This document shows positions 7,523 to 15,919 of a stretch of 43,173 nucleotides of DNA, in pieces (within the stretch, counting starts at the first letter, position 1; the number at the start of each line of letters is the position of its first letter). The notes beneath the pieces are model-generated. The model made no database searches. It was given only the letters and a program-made list of their open reading frames with translations, and was not told where the DNA came from. The position numbers were made by a program, and so were the translations under genes. Source of the stretch: Bacteroidales bacterium (GTDB taxonomy: Bacteria; Bacteroidota; Bacteroidia; Bacteroidales; B18-G4); NCBI GenBank assembly GCA_030606625.1, contig JAUWGC010000003.1, forward strand, positions 1-43,173. The letters run 5' to 3'.

Positions 7523-9145
7523 ATGGAATATTCTGGCTTTTCCTGGATTGATTATTTAGTATTTATTATATATGGGTTGCTGATTGTTACAATCGGGTTG
7601 TGGGTGTCCAGAAAAAAGAAAGGCAAGGAAAGAACTGCCCAGGATTATTTTCTTGCAAGTAAGGCCTTGCCGTGGTGGGCCATTGGAGCATCTCTTATTG
7701 CTTCCAATATTTCTGCTGAACAGTTTATAGGCATGTCAGGCTCGGGATTTGCGATCGGCTTGGGTATTGCAGCCTATGAATGGATGGCAGCTATTACTCT
7801 GATAATCGTCGGGAAATATTTTCTACCCATTTTCCTGGAAAAGAAGATCTATACTATGCCTCAATTCCTTGAAATGCGATATGACGGTCGTGTCAGAACT
7901 GTAATGGCTTCATTCTGGCTCCTGGTTTATATTTTTGTGAATCTCACCTCGGTATTATATCTGGGAGCTATAGCCTTAAAAACTATTATGGGTGTTCCTT
8001 TGACTTATGGCATTATCGGGTTGGCACTTTTTGCTGCTATCTATTCCATTTACGGAGGACTCACAGCTGTGGCATGGACGGATGTTGTTCAGGTGGTATT
8101 TCTTATTGGAGGAGGTTTGCTGACCACCTTCCTTGCACTGGACGCTGTCGGGGAAGGAGATGGTATTATAGCAGGCTTCAAGGGATTGCTCCAGCAGGCA
8201 CCGGAGAAATTTGACATGATCCTGGAAAAAGGTAAGCTTATGATCCCGGATGGCCAGGGTGGTACCAAGGATGCATACCTGGATCTTCCCGGCATTGGCG
8301 TGTTGGTTGGAGGTATGTGGATTGCGAATATTTCTTATTGGGGATTCAATCAATATATCATCCAGCGGGGATTGGCAGCCAAGAATATCCGTGAGGCACA
8401 GAGAGGCGTGATCTTTGCCGGATTCCTGAAAATATTGATTCCCATGATCGTGGTTATCCCTGGTATAGCAGCATTTGTTTTGACAAAGGATACGTCCACA
8501 GTAATAGAACCTTCTGATAAAGCTTATCCCTGGCTTCTTCACCAGTTTGTGCCCATCGGTTTGAAAGGATTGGCATTTGCTGCTCTGGCTGCTGCGGTTG
8601 TTTCTTCTTTAGCGTCAATGTTGAATTCAACATCCACTATATTTACTCTGGATATATATAAAAAGTTCATCAATAAAAAGGTCACTAATGTACAAATGGT
8701 TACTGTGGGCAGAATAACCAGTTTTGCTGCCTTGGTTATTGCTGTGCTTACTGCGAAGCCGCTACTTGGCAATCTCGACCAGGCATTTCAGTACATCCAG
8801 GAATTTACAGGGTTCGTGACGCCGGGAATAGTGGTCATCTTTTGTTTTGGCTTGTTCTGGAAAGGCATGAAAGCTAATGCAGCTCTTTTGGTTGCTATAT
8901 TGACTATCCCGCTTTCCTTCATTTTCAAGGTAGTATGGCCCGGCTTGCCTTTCCTCGATAGAATGGGTGTGGTCTTCCTGGTCCTGGCTTTAATAGGTAT
9001 CATTGCCAGTATGCTCCAATCCACGGCTAATGATCCCAAAGCCATTAAGTACCATAAGGGATTATTTCATACAGGCCCCGTGTTCAATGCCGGTGCCATT
9101 ATTCTTTCAGCCATTGTTGCTGTACTCTACTTAATATACTGGTAA
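7523..9145 (+). CDS. sodium/sugar symporter (SSS family, vSGLT-like)
   Basis: A 540-residue inner-membrane protein of the solute:sodium symporter family with about 14 hydrophobic segments. It is close in sequence to the structurally known Vibrio vSGLT: WWAIGASLIASNISAEQFIGMSGSG, YEWMAAITLIIVGKYFLP and SYWGFNQYIIQR all recall that protein and include the region of the substrate-binding glutamine and tyrosine. It should import glucose or galactose with Na+. The divergent galM supports a hexose substrate. A promoter with both consensus elements is upstream. The gene ends 20 bp from the convergent beta-helix lipoprotein gene, with no terminator visible. Confidence 0.92.
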   Translation: MEYSGFSWIDYLVFIIYGLLIVTIGLWVSRKKKGKERTAQDYFLASKALPWWAIGASLIASNISAEQFIGMSGSGFAIGLGIAAYEWMAAITLIIVGKYFLPIFLEKKIYTMPQFLEMRYDGRVRTVMASFWLLVYIFVNLTSVLYLGAIALKTIMGVPLTYGIIGLALFAAIYSIYGGLTAVAWTDVVQVVFLIGGGLLTTFLALDAVGEGDGIIAGFKGLLQQAPEKFDMILEKGKLMIPDGQGGTKDAYLDLPGIGVLVGGMWIANISYWGFNQYIIQRGLAAKNIREAQRGVIFAGFLKILIPMIVVIPGIAAFVLTKDTSTVIEPSDKAYPWLLHQFVPIGLKGLAFAALAAAVVSSLASMLNSTSTIFTLDIYKKFINKKVTNVQMVTVGRITSFAALVIAVLTAKPLLGNLDQAFQYIQEFTGFVTPGIVVIFCFGLFWKGMKANAALLVAILTIPLSFIFKVVWPGLPFLDRMGVVFLVLALIGIIASMLQSTANDPKAIKYHKGLFHTGPVFNAGAIILSAIVAVLYLIYW

Positions 9146-9165
9146 GTGAGAAAGGAAAGATCTGG

Positions 9166-10656
9166 TTATCTTCTACCGGTGTATTCATATGCTCCGAGGT
9201 CCGGATCGATCATACGACTATTCTCATCAATATCTTTTTCAATGATAAGGGGATAGGGAGAAGTATTGATCACATCCATATTGCCTGCATCAATAGCAGG
9301 TGATAAACTGTCCAGATGGTAATCGTTCTTAATATAATTCACGAACCTTGGGTCCTGGTTTTTAAAACATCCGGGAAAAAATGCCGGGTCTGATATGTTA
9401 AGCTCAGTTCTGAGGAGGCAGTTCTCAAATTTATAATTGAAGGATGCCCCGTTATGTTTGTCCAGAATAATTTCTTCAGAAAGATTGCCATAATTGATGC
9501 AATTACCGAAATAAGCATCCAGATCAAAAGTGTATGTTGTATTGTTAATATCAACAAAATAATTGGTCAGGGCGAGATTCTGGGCCTGCCTGACCGAGTG
9601 GTTCCAGTAATTGGCAAAGGTGCACTGACGGAAGTCATAATTGCCTCCCCAGGTCAGGGCAATACCGTGACTGCCACAATTGGCAATAACATTATTGATA
9701 CCGGTTATTTCATACCAACGTGCCAGGATACCTATACCACTCATATTTTCGATGATGGTATTGGTCAGCAGCAGATGCCTTGCCAATGGGTCGTGAATGT
9801 TCAGCATCTCAGCCTGGATGCCAATGAAGCCATTACGAATGATAGCATAATTGATTTCATTATCTGTGCTTCCCTCGTTGATCCATATCCTGTCCCATTG
9901 ACCAGGTATATCCTGATAATAGTGCTCAAGCTTGTCACCCTGGAAAATAACCGGTTGGTCTTTCTCACCATTAACTTCCAATTTTCCGCCTCTGTATATC
10001 CACATCCCGGATCCGTTATGGAAGTGTATTTGCACACCAGGGTCAATCGTCAGGGAACCGCTGGAATCAACAACAGCATAGCCATAGACAAGATATGGCT
10101 TCAGGTTATCCCAGGTAGTATCGCTGTTTTCATGTGCGACGATCTTGTATGGAGGAAGTCCCGGCTTGTAAGTGTCAGCTATAATATAATAAGCATTTTG
10201 CCCCCAGGCAAAAAGGTCTACATCCTGAAAATTCCCGTTAGTTATGAAGATGATCGAATCTGTAACCACAAATGGTGAAGTGATATCATTAGGATCAATT
10301 GTAACGCGTATGAAAACATAGATGCTGTCGTCGGCAGCAATCGCAACATCATTTTCCTGGATGGATGGTGAACCGTCAATATTGATCCGGTAATTGGAAT
10401 TGTTACCTCCGGCAAGACGAATGGTTGAAATATTGATTTGTTTATTATGGGTATTATAAACCTTTAAATATTGTGTGACCGAACCAACGGTTGCAAAGAC
10501 AGTGTCGAATACAATGGAATCAGTTGAAAAACTAAGCTTTATAGCCGGATCATCATCAATATTGTCCTGTTTTCTGCAAGCACTGAAGGATATTATGAAT
10601 GCCGGTATCAGCATACAAATGACCTGAATGATAATTTTCTGAAAATGATTCATCAT
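9166..10656 (-). CDS. surface lipoprotein with right-handed beta-helix, choice-of-anchor-Q-like
   Basis: About 496 residues with a lipoprotein signal ending in FSAC. After a beta-sandwich-like stretch (SIVFDTVFATVGSVTQYLKVYN) comes a long beta-helix-like region, and the C-terminus has the conserved LDSLSPAIDAGN and DENSRMIDPDLGAYEY motifs typical of the choice-of-anchor Q / parallel beta-helix surface proteins of Bacteroidetes. It probably sits on the outer membrane or cell surface and may bind or cleave polysaccharide, but no catalytic residues can be assigned. Start is placed at tandem ATGs (10656 or 10653) just before the signal peptide; an upstream codon at 10677 would spoil it. Confidence 0.7.
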   Translation of the reverse strand: MMNHFQKIIIQVICMLIPAFIISFSACRKQDNIDDDPAIKLSFSTDSIVFDTVFATVGSVTQYLKVYNTHNKQINISTIRLAGGNNSNYRINIDGSPSIQENDVAIAADDSIYVFIRVTIDPNDITSPFVVTDSIIFITNGNFQDVDLFAWGQNAYYIIADTYKPGLPPYKIVAHENSDTTWDNLKPYLVYGYAVVDSSGSLTIDPGVQIHFHNGSGMWIYRGGKLEVNGEKDQPVIFQGDKLEHYYQDIPGQWDRIWINEGSTDNEINYAIIRNGFIGIQAEMLNIHDPLARHLLLTNTIIENMSGIGILARWYEITGINNVIANCGSHGIALTWGGNYDFRQCTFANYWNHSVRQAQNLALTNYFVDINNTTYTFDLDAYFGNCINYGNLSEEIILDKHNGASFNYKFENCLLRTELNISDPAFFPGCFKNQDPRFVNYIKNDYHLDSLSPAIDAGNMDVINTSPYPLIIEKDIDENSRMIDPDLGAYEYTGRR

Positions 10657-10770
10657 AATTCTCTTCAACCAGCACAATAATTTATTTCAGTGGAAATATA
10701 ATCAATTCTTTTAACATACGTTTTTATAAAATAAATATTGTATGTTCACCAGTTAAACATTATTAAAAAA

Positions 10771-10778
10771 TATCTTTG
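10771..10778 (+). promoter_or_regulatory. promoter -7 box for the small barrel protein
   Basis: TATCTTTG is a perfect TAnnTTTG, 27 bp before the ATG at 10806. No good -33 TTTG is visible. Confidence 0.5.
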
Positions 10779-10805
10779 TACACTTATCAACAAACATAGC
10801 AGTTT

Positions 10806-11384
10806 ATGAAACGAAATATTGTTATTGTCTGCATAATCTTTATTTCAGTTCTTATTCTTTCTTCTAACCGGTCATATGCCCAGTTCGGAAAAGAATTTCA
10901 GGATGAGGACAAAACCACTATGTCCAGCCGGTTCTTCCTTGGCGGAGGATTTAGCTTTTGGATATATCCTAATGATGGTTATATATATGTGTCTCCATTA
11001 TTGGGTTATCACTTATCTCCCAGTTTTGATATCGGGGTAAGGTTGATTTACAGCTATTATTGGTATGATGACAATTATTGGAAATTTCACGCCAATGATT
11101 ACGGAGCAGGTTTTTTTGTCAGGTATTATTTATTCTTTTTCAGGAACCTGTTTCTGCATGCCGAATATGAATTTCTCAGCCATGAACAACCTTTGCTTGA
11201 TTATCAAACTGGTGAAATTATTATGGAACGTGTTCCTTTGAATAATTTTTTTGTTGGAGTTGGTTACCGCCAGTGGTTTTCTCAAAAAGCATTTCTCAGC
11301 ATAGCAGTTTTGTTTAATCTCAACGAGACAGAATACTCACCTCAGAATCCGATTTTCAGAATAGGAATTGGCGTCGGGCTTTAA
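10806..11384 (+). CDS. small outer-membrane beta-barrel protein
   Basis: A 192-residue protein with a clear Sec signal (MKRNIVIVCIIFISVLILSS, cleavage near SYAQF). The rest is made of alternating polar/aromatic strands rich in Tyr, Phe and Gly (FFLGGGFSFWIYP, YISPLLGYHLSPSFDIGVRLIYSYYW-like, FFVGVGYRQWF), as in 8-stranded outer-membrane barrels of the OmpW/porin-family type, although the last residue is Leu. I do not recognise a specific function. It stands alone between the divergent lipoprotein gene and convergent pepD. Confidence 0.65.
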   Translation: MKRNIVIVCIIFISVLILSSNRSYAQFGKEFQDEDKTTMSSRFFLGGGFSFWIYPNDGYIYVSPLLGYHLSPSFDIGVRLIYSYYWYDDNYWKFHANDYGAGFFVRYYLFFFRNLFLHAEYEFLSHEQPLLDYQTGEIIMERVPLNNFFVGVGYRQWFSQKAFLSIAVLFNLNETEYSPQNPIFRIGIGVGL

Positions 11385-11385
11385 G

Positions 11386-11445
11386 GTGCCAGATGTCATA
11401 TGTCGTTGGTAAGTTGGCAGGAAGAGTCGACAGTCAACAGTAGGG
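11386..11445. repeat. degenerate heptamer arrays, words ATGTCAT and AGTCAAC
   Basis: Directly after the stop codon are 7-bp-period units (GTGCCAG, ATGTCAT, ATGTCGT, TGGTAAG, TTGGCAG), and a few bases later AGTCGAC, AGTCAAC, AGTAGGG. The second set is the reverse complement of the ACTGTCG/ACTGTTG words at 33294 and 37433. The arrays fill the spacer between two convergent genes. Confidence 0.65.
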
Positions 11446-11460
11446 AATCAGCAAGATCAT

Positions 11461-12921
11461 TTACTCCTCAGGAATATTTTTCAGAATTTCCAGGGTTAAA
11501 TCCCAGAATTTCTGAACAGTATCTATATTAAGCCTTTCATCCGGGGAATGTACTCCCCTAAGGGTCGGGCCATAAGAGATCATGTCCATTTCCGGGTACT
11601 TGTCTCCGATCAATCCGCATTCAAGTCCCGCATGAACAGCAAGTACTTTGGGAGCTTGATTGAACAATTGTTGATAAAGCTTTGCTGTCAGTGCGACGAT
11701 CTCTGAATTGGGATCGGGTGTCCATCCGGGGTAACCATCTGAATGAGTGACTTTTGCTCCAGCCAGTTTAAATACACTTGTAACCATATTACAAACATCT
11801 TTCTTTGCTGGTTCCACAGAGCTGCGCTGACTTGTGGTGATCCTGATAAAATCGTTTTCCGTTTTGACAGATGCAAGGTTTGTTGACGTTTCCACAAAAT
11901 CAGGAATATCAGCTGACATTGCAATGACACCATGAGGGCAGGCGTAAATAGCATTTATCAATTTATATTGGGAATCCGGATCCATTACATATGAAGGTTT
12001 CTTGGCCGGTTCAACAGTAATGACCACATCCGGTTCTGTTATCCTGAGCTCTGCCTTTATCACCTTCTCAAATGCTTTTATATTATTAATGAATTTTTCT
12101 TTATTATTTTCCGGAACCATGACAATAGCATATGCCTCCCTGGCAATTGCATTTCTCAGGTTTCCTCCGTCAAACACAGAAAGACGAATATTATATTTTT
12201 CGGTGCCTGACAATAATATTCTGTTGAGTATCTTGTTTGCATTTCCCAGTCCCTTGTTGATATCATCACCTGAATGTCCGCCTTTCAGGCCGGCTACCCT
12301 GATGGTGAGTGCTTCACAGTCTTCGGGAATATTTTCTTTTTTGAAAGGAAGATTGGCAAGAGTATCAATACCTCCGGCACAGCCGATGAATAGTTCTCCT
12401 TCATCTTCCGAATCGAGATTGAGTAAGATATTTCCTTTCAGAAAACCAGGTTTGAGGCCGAAAGCACCGGTTAATCCTGTTTCTTCATCAATTGTGAAAA
12501 AACATTCGACTGGTCCGTGTTCGATATCTGTTGCTTCAAGGATGGCCAGTTGTGTAGCAATGCCAATTCCATCATCGGCGCCAAGGGTGGTTCCTCTTGC
12601 CTTTACCCAGCCGTCTTCAATATATGTTTCAATAGGATCTTTTTCAAAATTATGATCCGTATCCTGGTTTTTTTCACAGACCATATCAAGGTGGCTTTGC
12701 AAGATAACTGGCTTAAGTTTTTCTTTTCCCCTGGTTGCCGGTTTGCGGATCAGGATGTTACCGATCTCATCCTGAATAGTTTCAAGATTGTGGTCATGAC
12801 CAAATTGAATGATATATTTAGCGATCTTCTCCTCTTTTTTCGATGGGCGGGGAATCTTTAAGATTTCTCCAAAATAATACCAAACTATTTCAGGTTGCAA
12901 CTTGTATATTTCTTCGTTCAT
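11461..12921 (-). CDS. pepD: aminoacyl-histidine dipeptidase (M20 family)
   Basis: A 486-residue cytosolic zinc dipeptidase of the PepD family, which cleaves Xaa-His and other dipeptides; the length equals that of E. coli PepD. Metal and catalytic motifs are seen in order: LQSHLDMVCEKN, TLGADDGIG, DEETGLTGAFGL, GLKGGHSGDDI and, near the C-terminus, AVHAGLECG. The start at 12921 (MNEEIYKLQPEIVWYYF) is preferred to one 19 codons upstream because family members begin here and the extra segment looks like untranslated leader. A TAnnTTTG box lies 28 bp upstream. It is monocistronic. Confidence 0.93.
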   Translation of the reverse strand: MNEEIYKLQPEIVWYYFGEILKIPRPSKKEEKIAKYIIQFGHDHNLETIQDEIGNILIRKPATRGKEKLKPVILQSHLDMVCEKNQDTDHNFEKDPIETYIEDGWVKARGTTLGADDGIGIATQLAILEATDIEHGPVECFFTIDEETGLTGAFGLKPGFLKGNILLNLDSEDEGELFIGCAGGIDTLANLPFKKENIPEDCEALTIRVAGLKGGHSGDDINKGLGNANKILNRILLSGTEKYNIRLSVFDGGNLRNAIAREAYAIVMVPENNKEKFINNIKAFEKVIKAELRITEPDVVITVEPAKKPSYVMDPDSQYKLINAIYACPHGVIAMSADIPDFVETSTNLASVKTENDFIRITTSQRSSVEPAKKDVCNMVTSVFKLAGAKVTHSDGYPGWTPDPNSEIVALTAKLYQQLFNQAPKVLAVHAGLECGLIGDKYPEMDMISYGPTLRGVHSPDERLNIDTVQKFWDLTLEILKNIPEE

Positions 12922-12948
12922 CGTTATGATTCTATTTTTTATGAGGAA

Positions 12949-12956
12949 CAAAAATA
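12949..12956 (-). promoter_or_regulatory. promoter -7 box of pepD
   Basis: The minus strand reads TATTTTTG, a perfect TAnnTTTG, 27 bp before the chosen pepD start. This also argues against the longer frame starting at 12978, which would lie upstream of the transcript. Confidence 0.5.
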
Positions 12957-13093
12957 AGATTAATTGCTTAATCCGCATAATTTCAAGAAGGAACGGGATT
13001 TCATTTAGTTAAACATGCAGTTGTTTAAAGTTTATAGTTAAAAAGATAGTAAAATAGCAAGAATTTAAGATATTTGCTGCAAAATCACGATAG

Positions 13094-14185
13094 ATGAATT
13101 GTTCTGAAAAATCTCTTTTTACCTTTTGTGAACAGGTTTTTACAAAGATGGGCTTTAGCCATGAAGATGCATGGCAGGCATCTGATATTCTGATCAGGGC
13201 TGAGTTGAGGGGAATTCACACTCATGGACTGGTTCGTTTGCCGGAGTATGTTAAACTATGGAAAAAAGGAATGATCAACACTAAGCCGGAAATCAGGATC
13301 ATCAATGAAACACCAAGTACCATGTTAATAGATGCTGATGGCAGTTTGGGATTAGTGGTCGCCCCAAAAGCTATGCAGAAGGCAATTGATAAAGCCGCAG
13401 AGGTTGGTACCGGCTGGGTGGCCGTCAGGAATTCGAAACATTTTGGTATTGCAGGTTATTATGCCATGATGGCCCTTGAACGGGAAATGATCGGTATCAC
13501 CATGACCAATTCACAACCTCTTGTAGCTCCTACATTTTCTTTAAGGTTATTGATAGGCACAAACCCTATTGCTGTGGCAATACCGGCAGCTACTGAGCCT
13601 CCGTTTGTAGCTGATTTTGCTACTTCTTCCATTGCCAGGGGTAAACTTGATGACATGAGTGAGAAAGGAAAAGATGTACCGGAGGGATTGGTCCAGGATA
13701 AATATGGCGCACCTTCAACCCGGCCCGATATTTTAACTGATGGCGGAGCTATTCTTCCATTGGGAGGGGACAGGGAACATAGTAGTCATAAAGGGTATTG
13801 TATTTCTGCTATCGTTGATATTATGAGTGCAGTCCTTTCAGGTGCCAATTTTGGCCCGGCAGTTGTTCCTTCCCTTGAGTATATAAAGGGTACCGGAAAG
13901 GACAAGGATAAAGGAATGGGGCATTTTTTTGGTGCCATGCGGATAGATGCTTTTCAGACAGCGGAAGAATTTAAGTCACAAATGGATCAATGGATCAGAA
14001 CTTTCAGAAATGCTGAGCCAGTGATAGGGCAGGAGAGGGTAATCATCCCGGGAGATCCTGAGAGAGAGGCGGAATTGAAATATTTAAAAACAGGTATCCC
14101 AATTCCTGATAAACAACTTAGTATATATAAGAGATTAGGTGAAGAAATGGGAGGGATTACATTTAATTGCAAGCCAGTTCATTAA
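13094..14185 (+). CDS. Ldh-family malate/L-lactate (2-hydroxyacid) dehydrogenase
   Basis: A 363-residue member of the LDH2/malate dehydrogenase family (YlbC, YiaK, ureidoglycolate dehydrogenase relatives), NAD(P)-dependent oxidoreductases of 2-hydroxy or 2-oxo acids unrelated to classical MDH. Recognisable are the N-terminal helices, LRGIHTHGLVRLPEY with the catalytic histidine, VAVRNSKHFGIAGYYAMMA, TNSQPLVAPT, GTNPIAVAIPA and the loop LGGDREHSSHKGYCIS. The exact substrate within the family cannot be told from sequence. The ATG at 13094 follows a GATATTTG stretch (one mismatch to the -7 box). Its stop codon directly abuts that of rpe on the other strand. Confidence 0.85.
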   Translation: MNCSEKSLFTFCEQVFTKMGFSHEDAWQASDILIRAELRGIHTHGLVRLPEYVKLWKKGMINTKPEIRIINETPSTMLIDADGSLGLVVAPKAMQKAIDKAAEVGTGWVAVRNSKHFGIAGYYAMMALEREMIGITMTNSQPLVAPTFSLRLLIGTNPIAVAIPAATEPPFVADFATSSIARGKLDDMSEKGKDVPEGLVQDKYGAPSTRPDILTDGGAILPLGGDREHSSHKGYCISAIVDIMSAVLSGANFGPAVVPSLEYIKGTGKDKDKGMGHFFGAMRIDAFQTAEEFKSQMDQWIRTFRNAEPVIGQERVIIPGDPEREAELKYLKTGIPIPDKQLSIYKRLGEEMGGITFNCKPVH

Positions 14186-14836
14186 TTAGATGTTTTTAAG
14201 TCTTTTAATCGTTTCGGCAGGATTTTCAGAGGAAAAAACGGTATTTCCTACTACCAGAACATCTGCTCCGCAATCGATCAATTTGGGGGCATTTTCCAAT
14301 GTTATCCCTCCGTCGATTTCGATGAGGGTTGATGTTTGATTATCGAGGATCATTTCCTTAAGTTTCCTGGTCTTATTATAGATTTGTTCAATGAATGTTT
14401 GTCCTCCGAAACCCGGATTGACCGACATCAATAAAACCATGTCAATATCCCGGATGACATCTTCGAATAGCTGAACACTGGTATGCGGGTTGAGTGCTAC
14501 ACCAGCCTTAAGTCCGAGTGATTTTATTGCATTAACTGTCCTGTGAAGGTGCTTACAGGCTTCATAATGTACACTGATGATATCAGCTCCTTCATCTTTG
14601 CAATTTTCCAGATACCTGTCAGGCTTAATGATCATCAAATGAACATCCAATGGTTTTTTTGCATACTTTTTAATGTGTCTGATCACGGGAAACCCAAAGG
14701 AGATGTTTGGAACGAACACTCCATCCATCACATCGATATGAAACCAGTCGGCCTGACTGGCATTCACCATTTCAATATCTTTTTTGAGTTGTGAAAAGTC
14801 TGCTGATAATAATGAAGGAGCAATCAGGTGAGGCAT
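14186..14836 (-). CDS. rpe: ribulose-phosphate 3-epimerase
   Basis: A 216-residue TIM-barrel enzyme of the pentose phosphate pathway that interconverts ribulose-5-phosphate and xylulose-5-phosphate. The family motifs are intact: APSLLSADFSQL at the N-terminus, HIDVMDGVFVPNISFG with a metal-binding histidine and aspartate, VHLMI, MSVNPGFGGQTFIE and EIDGGITLENA with the second catalytic aspartate. Length is typical. It follows rpoD on the same strand, but an intrinsic terminator lies between them, so it probably has its own promoter. Confidence 0.95.
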   Translation of the reverse strand: MPHLIAPSLLSADFSQLKKDIEMVNASQADWFHIDVMDGVFVPNISFGFPVIRHIKKYAKKPLDVHLMIIKPDRYLENCKDEGADIISVHYEACKHLHRTVNAIKSLGLKAGVALNPHTSVQLFEDVIRDIDMVLLMSVNPGFGGQTFIEQIYNKTRKLKEMILDNQTSTLIEIDGGITLENAPKLIDCGADVLVVGNTVFSSENPAETIKRLKNI

Positions 14837-14862
14837 TATATTTACTTTTTGATGGTCAAAAG

Positions 14863-14892
14863 TAAAAAAAAAGCGGAAATAAATCCGCTTTT
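14863..14892 (-). terminator. intrinsic terminator of rpoD
   Basis: A perfect 9-bp inverted repeat (AAAAGCGGA, 6-base loop, TCCGCTTTT) spans 14869-14892 with nine A residues at 14864-14872, giving a hairpin and T-run on the minus strand. The 5' arm overlaps the rpoD stop codon (14891-14893), so termination begins inside the stop. Confidence 0.78.
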
Positions 14893-15754
14893 AACCCAGA
14901 TATGTTTTTAATATTTTACTTCTTGAAGTATGTTTAAGCCTTCTGATAGCTTTTTCCTTTATCTGGCGGACGCGTTCCCTTGTAAGGTCGAATCTTTCGC
15001 CTATCTCTTCAAGGGTCATTGGATGCTTACTGTTCAAGCCAAAATAAAGCCTGATCACATCCGCTTCCCGCGGAGTTAATGTGGATATTGCCCTGTCAAT
15101 TTCCTTACGGAGTGAGTCATAAAGCAATTCTGTTTCCGGTGTAATATTCTCATCACTTTTCAGGATGTCATACATATTATTTTCATCATCCTGTATTAGT
15201 GGAGCATCCATTGAAATATGCCTTCCGGAATTTCTGATGGATTCCTTGACCTCGGATTCCGGAATTTCCAACAAATTAGCGATTTCATCTGCATTCGGTT
15301 CACGTTCATGTTCCTGTTCAAGCTTGGCGTATGCTTTATTGATCTTATTGATGGAACCGATTTTATTTAATGGTAAACGTACAATACGTGATTGTTCAGC
15401 TAATGCCTGAAGTATAGACTGACGTATCCACCATACGGCATAAGAAATGAATTTAAACCCGCGGGTTTCATCAAACCTTTGCGCGGCTTTGATCAAACCC
15501 AGGTTGCCTTCATTGATAAGGTCGGGAAGACTGAGGCCTTGATTTTGATATTGCTTGGAAACGGAGACTACAAAGCGAAGATTTGCCTTTGTAAGTTTTT
15601 CAAGAGCTTCTTTATCTCCCGATTTGATTTTTTGTGCAAGTATAACTTCTTCATCAGCAGTTAGCAATTCAACTTTACCTATTTCATGTAAGTACTTGTC
15701 AAGTGAAGCAGTATCCCTGTTTGTAACTTGCTTGGTTATCTTTAGTTGCCTCAT
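14891..15754 (-). CDS. rpoD: RNA polymerase primary sigma factor (sigma-70/SigA)
   Basis: A 287-residue housekeeping sigma factor of the short Bacteroidetes type, lacking the large region 1.1 and non-conserved domain of E. coli RpoD. Region 1.2 ([20 protein letters not shown]), region 2 ([48 protein letters not shown]), region 3 and region 4 with the -35 helix-turn-helix ([23 protein letters not shown]) are all present. The ATG at 15754 ([14 protein letters not shown]) is the family start; a TTG two codons upstream is also in frame. A hairpin sequence lies about 50 bp upstream and a terminator overlaps the stop. Confidence 0.95.
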   Translation of the reverse strand: MRQLKITKQVTNRDTASLDKYLHEIGKVELLTADEEVILAQKIKSGDKEALEKLTKANLRFVVSVSKQYQNQGLSLPDLINEGNLGLIKAAQRFDETRGFKFISYAVWWIRQSILQALAEQSRIVRLPLNKIGSINKINKAYAKLEQEHEREPNADEIANLLEIPESEVKESIRNSGRHISMDAPLIQDDENNMYDILKSDENITPETELLYDSLRKEIDRAISTLTPREADVIRLYFGLNSKHPMTLEEIGERFDLTRERVRQIKEKAIRRLKHTSRSKILKTYLG

Positions 15755-15803
15755 ATGCAATGCCTTGGTTAATATTTGGATTTATAAACGGATCGTAATT
15801 GAC

Positions 15804-15819
15804 ACCTGTAATAACAGGT
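15804..15819. promoter_or_regulatory. short inverted repeat upstream of rpoD
   Basis: ACCTGT, four bases, ACAGGT form a perfect 6-bp inverted repeat 50 bp upstream of the rpoD start in the 165-bp pnp-rpoD spacer. It could be an operator or a leader hairpin; there is no T-run next to it, so it is not a standard terminator. Confidence 0.3.
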
Positions 15820-15919
15820 TTAACCATTTTTTTAAGTACTTGATAATCTATGCTTACCAAGAAATTTTTAAAATCTTTTCTAATAAAAAATTTTACGATA
15901 GTCTTAAAAAATTGTTACA

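Noticed and set aside
9454-10278. 274-codon plus-strand open frame
   Set aside because: It is antisense to the beta-helix lipoprotein gene, which has a lipobox and family motifs; the plus frame has no recognisable domain.
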